Notes under the pieces: model-generated
The model's database searches: none
Told to the model about the DNA's origin: nothing
The model's input: only the letters and a program-made list of their open reading frames with translations
Assembly (NCBI RefSeq): GCF_963576545.1
Contig: NC_083642.1
Span: 5,078,188 to 5,142,187, forward strand
Source: Limanda limanda
Taxonomy: Eukaryota; Chordata; Actinopteri; Pleuronectiformes; Pleuronectidae
Length of the DNA stretch: 64,000 bases
Direction: 5' to 3'
Program-made: the position numbers and the translations under genes
Shown here: in pieces, positions 63,483 through 64,000 of the stretch
How positions within the stretch are numbered: the stretch's first letter is position 1
Layout: the number at the start of each line of letters is the position of its first letter

Positions 63483-64000
63483 AGTTTTAAAGGCCTGTCT
63501 CTTTGACATCTGCCTTCTCTTTGTGGCTAGGTGCAGTGCGCACAAACGCCTGCTCATAGACTTGAATGTCTTTTGTCTTCTCACAAGGTTATTCCAGCAT
63601 TTTGAAAGTATCGTTGGCAGCAATAAATCTGTAAAAAGAAAAAAACATATAACAAATAATCTGAACAAAGAGGAGAAAACCCTCTGAATAAGTACATTAA
63701 TAAGATTGTACCTACTGTAGCGACTAAGATCGTTTTAACATCTTGCGATTCATAAAGACGACAAGCAGGTGTGTGTGTGTACAGTGTCTACATTGTGCAA
63801 CAACACAACCCAACAGCTGGATGCACCCCCCCCCCCCTTCACCTCGTCAACACCGGGGTCGTGACCTGGAAGTGCTTGTTTGTTTTGGCATGAGTCGGCC
63901 CTTTGCTTATTCAGGCCTTTGCTTGTTCCCCCCCGGTGGATTCGCTGTCCCCGGGGAGTCGGGCCAGGAGGATCTGCTATTTAATTAGGCTCGGTAACGC

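Noticed and set aside
62850..64000. Search for the IPT3 exon after exon i
   Set aside because: No acceptor followed by a plexin-like frame was found before the window ends.

Overview
This window is vertebrate nuclear DNA, almost certainly from a ray-finned (probably percomorph) fish. It carries the middle of one protein-coding gene on the + strand, a plexin-A family receptor best matched to plexin-A2 (plxna2). The evidence is nine short exons with AG acceptors and GT donors whose phases join without a break into 408 codons. They run from the last blade of the Sema domain through PSI1, IPT1, PSI2, IPT2 and PSI3. Long introns, dense CA/GT microsatellites and teleost-type repeats (L2, L1/Tx1-like and other LINE tails, hAT elements, a tRNA-derived SINE, a small MITE) support a fish genome. 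I found no second protein-coding gene and no structural RNA gene.

Layout. 1-14837 is the 3' part of a very long intron; the large 5' exon that normally encodes most of the Sema domain is not here and should lie upstream. Exons (numbered a to i within the window): a 14838-14972, b 42211-42311, c 52882-53005, d 55734-55887, e 57950-58046, f 59959-60073, g 61411-61611, h 62205-62301, i 62650-62849. Introns shrink from 27.2 kb (a-b) and 10.6 kb (b-c) to 0.35 kb (h-i). From 62850 to the end is the start of the next intron; the next exon should open IPT3.

The introns hold most of the structure. The a-b intron contains an L1-like LINE end (minus), a 328-bp GATA array that is the tail of a minus-strand LINE, a 605-bp 15-mer minisatellite, an L2 3' end with another LINE end inserted in it, and a LINE reading frame cut by a deleted hAT transposon whose target duplication is still readable. 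It ends in a tRNA-derived SINE about 120 bp before exon b. The b-c intron holds two copies of a hAT element with BED zinc-finger remnants.

Functionally there is one product: a single-pass axon-guidance receptor for class 3 and class 6 semaphorins, seen here only in part of its extracellular stalk. The most testable idea is that exon f (PSI2) is bracketed by a (TG)n tract at its acceptor and a complementary (CA)n tract just after a weak donor, which may make its inclusion sensitive to repeat length. I see no sign of a wholly new biological system; the other findings are nested transposon histories and candidate regulatory clusters.
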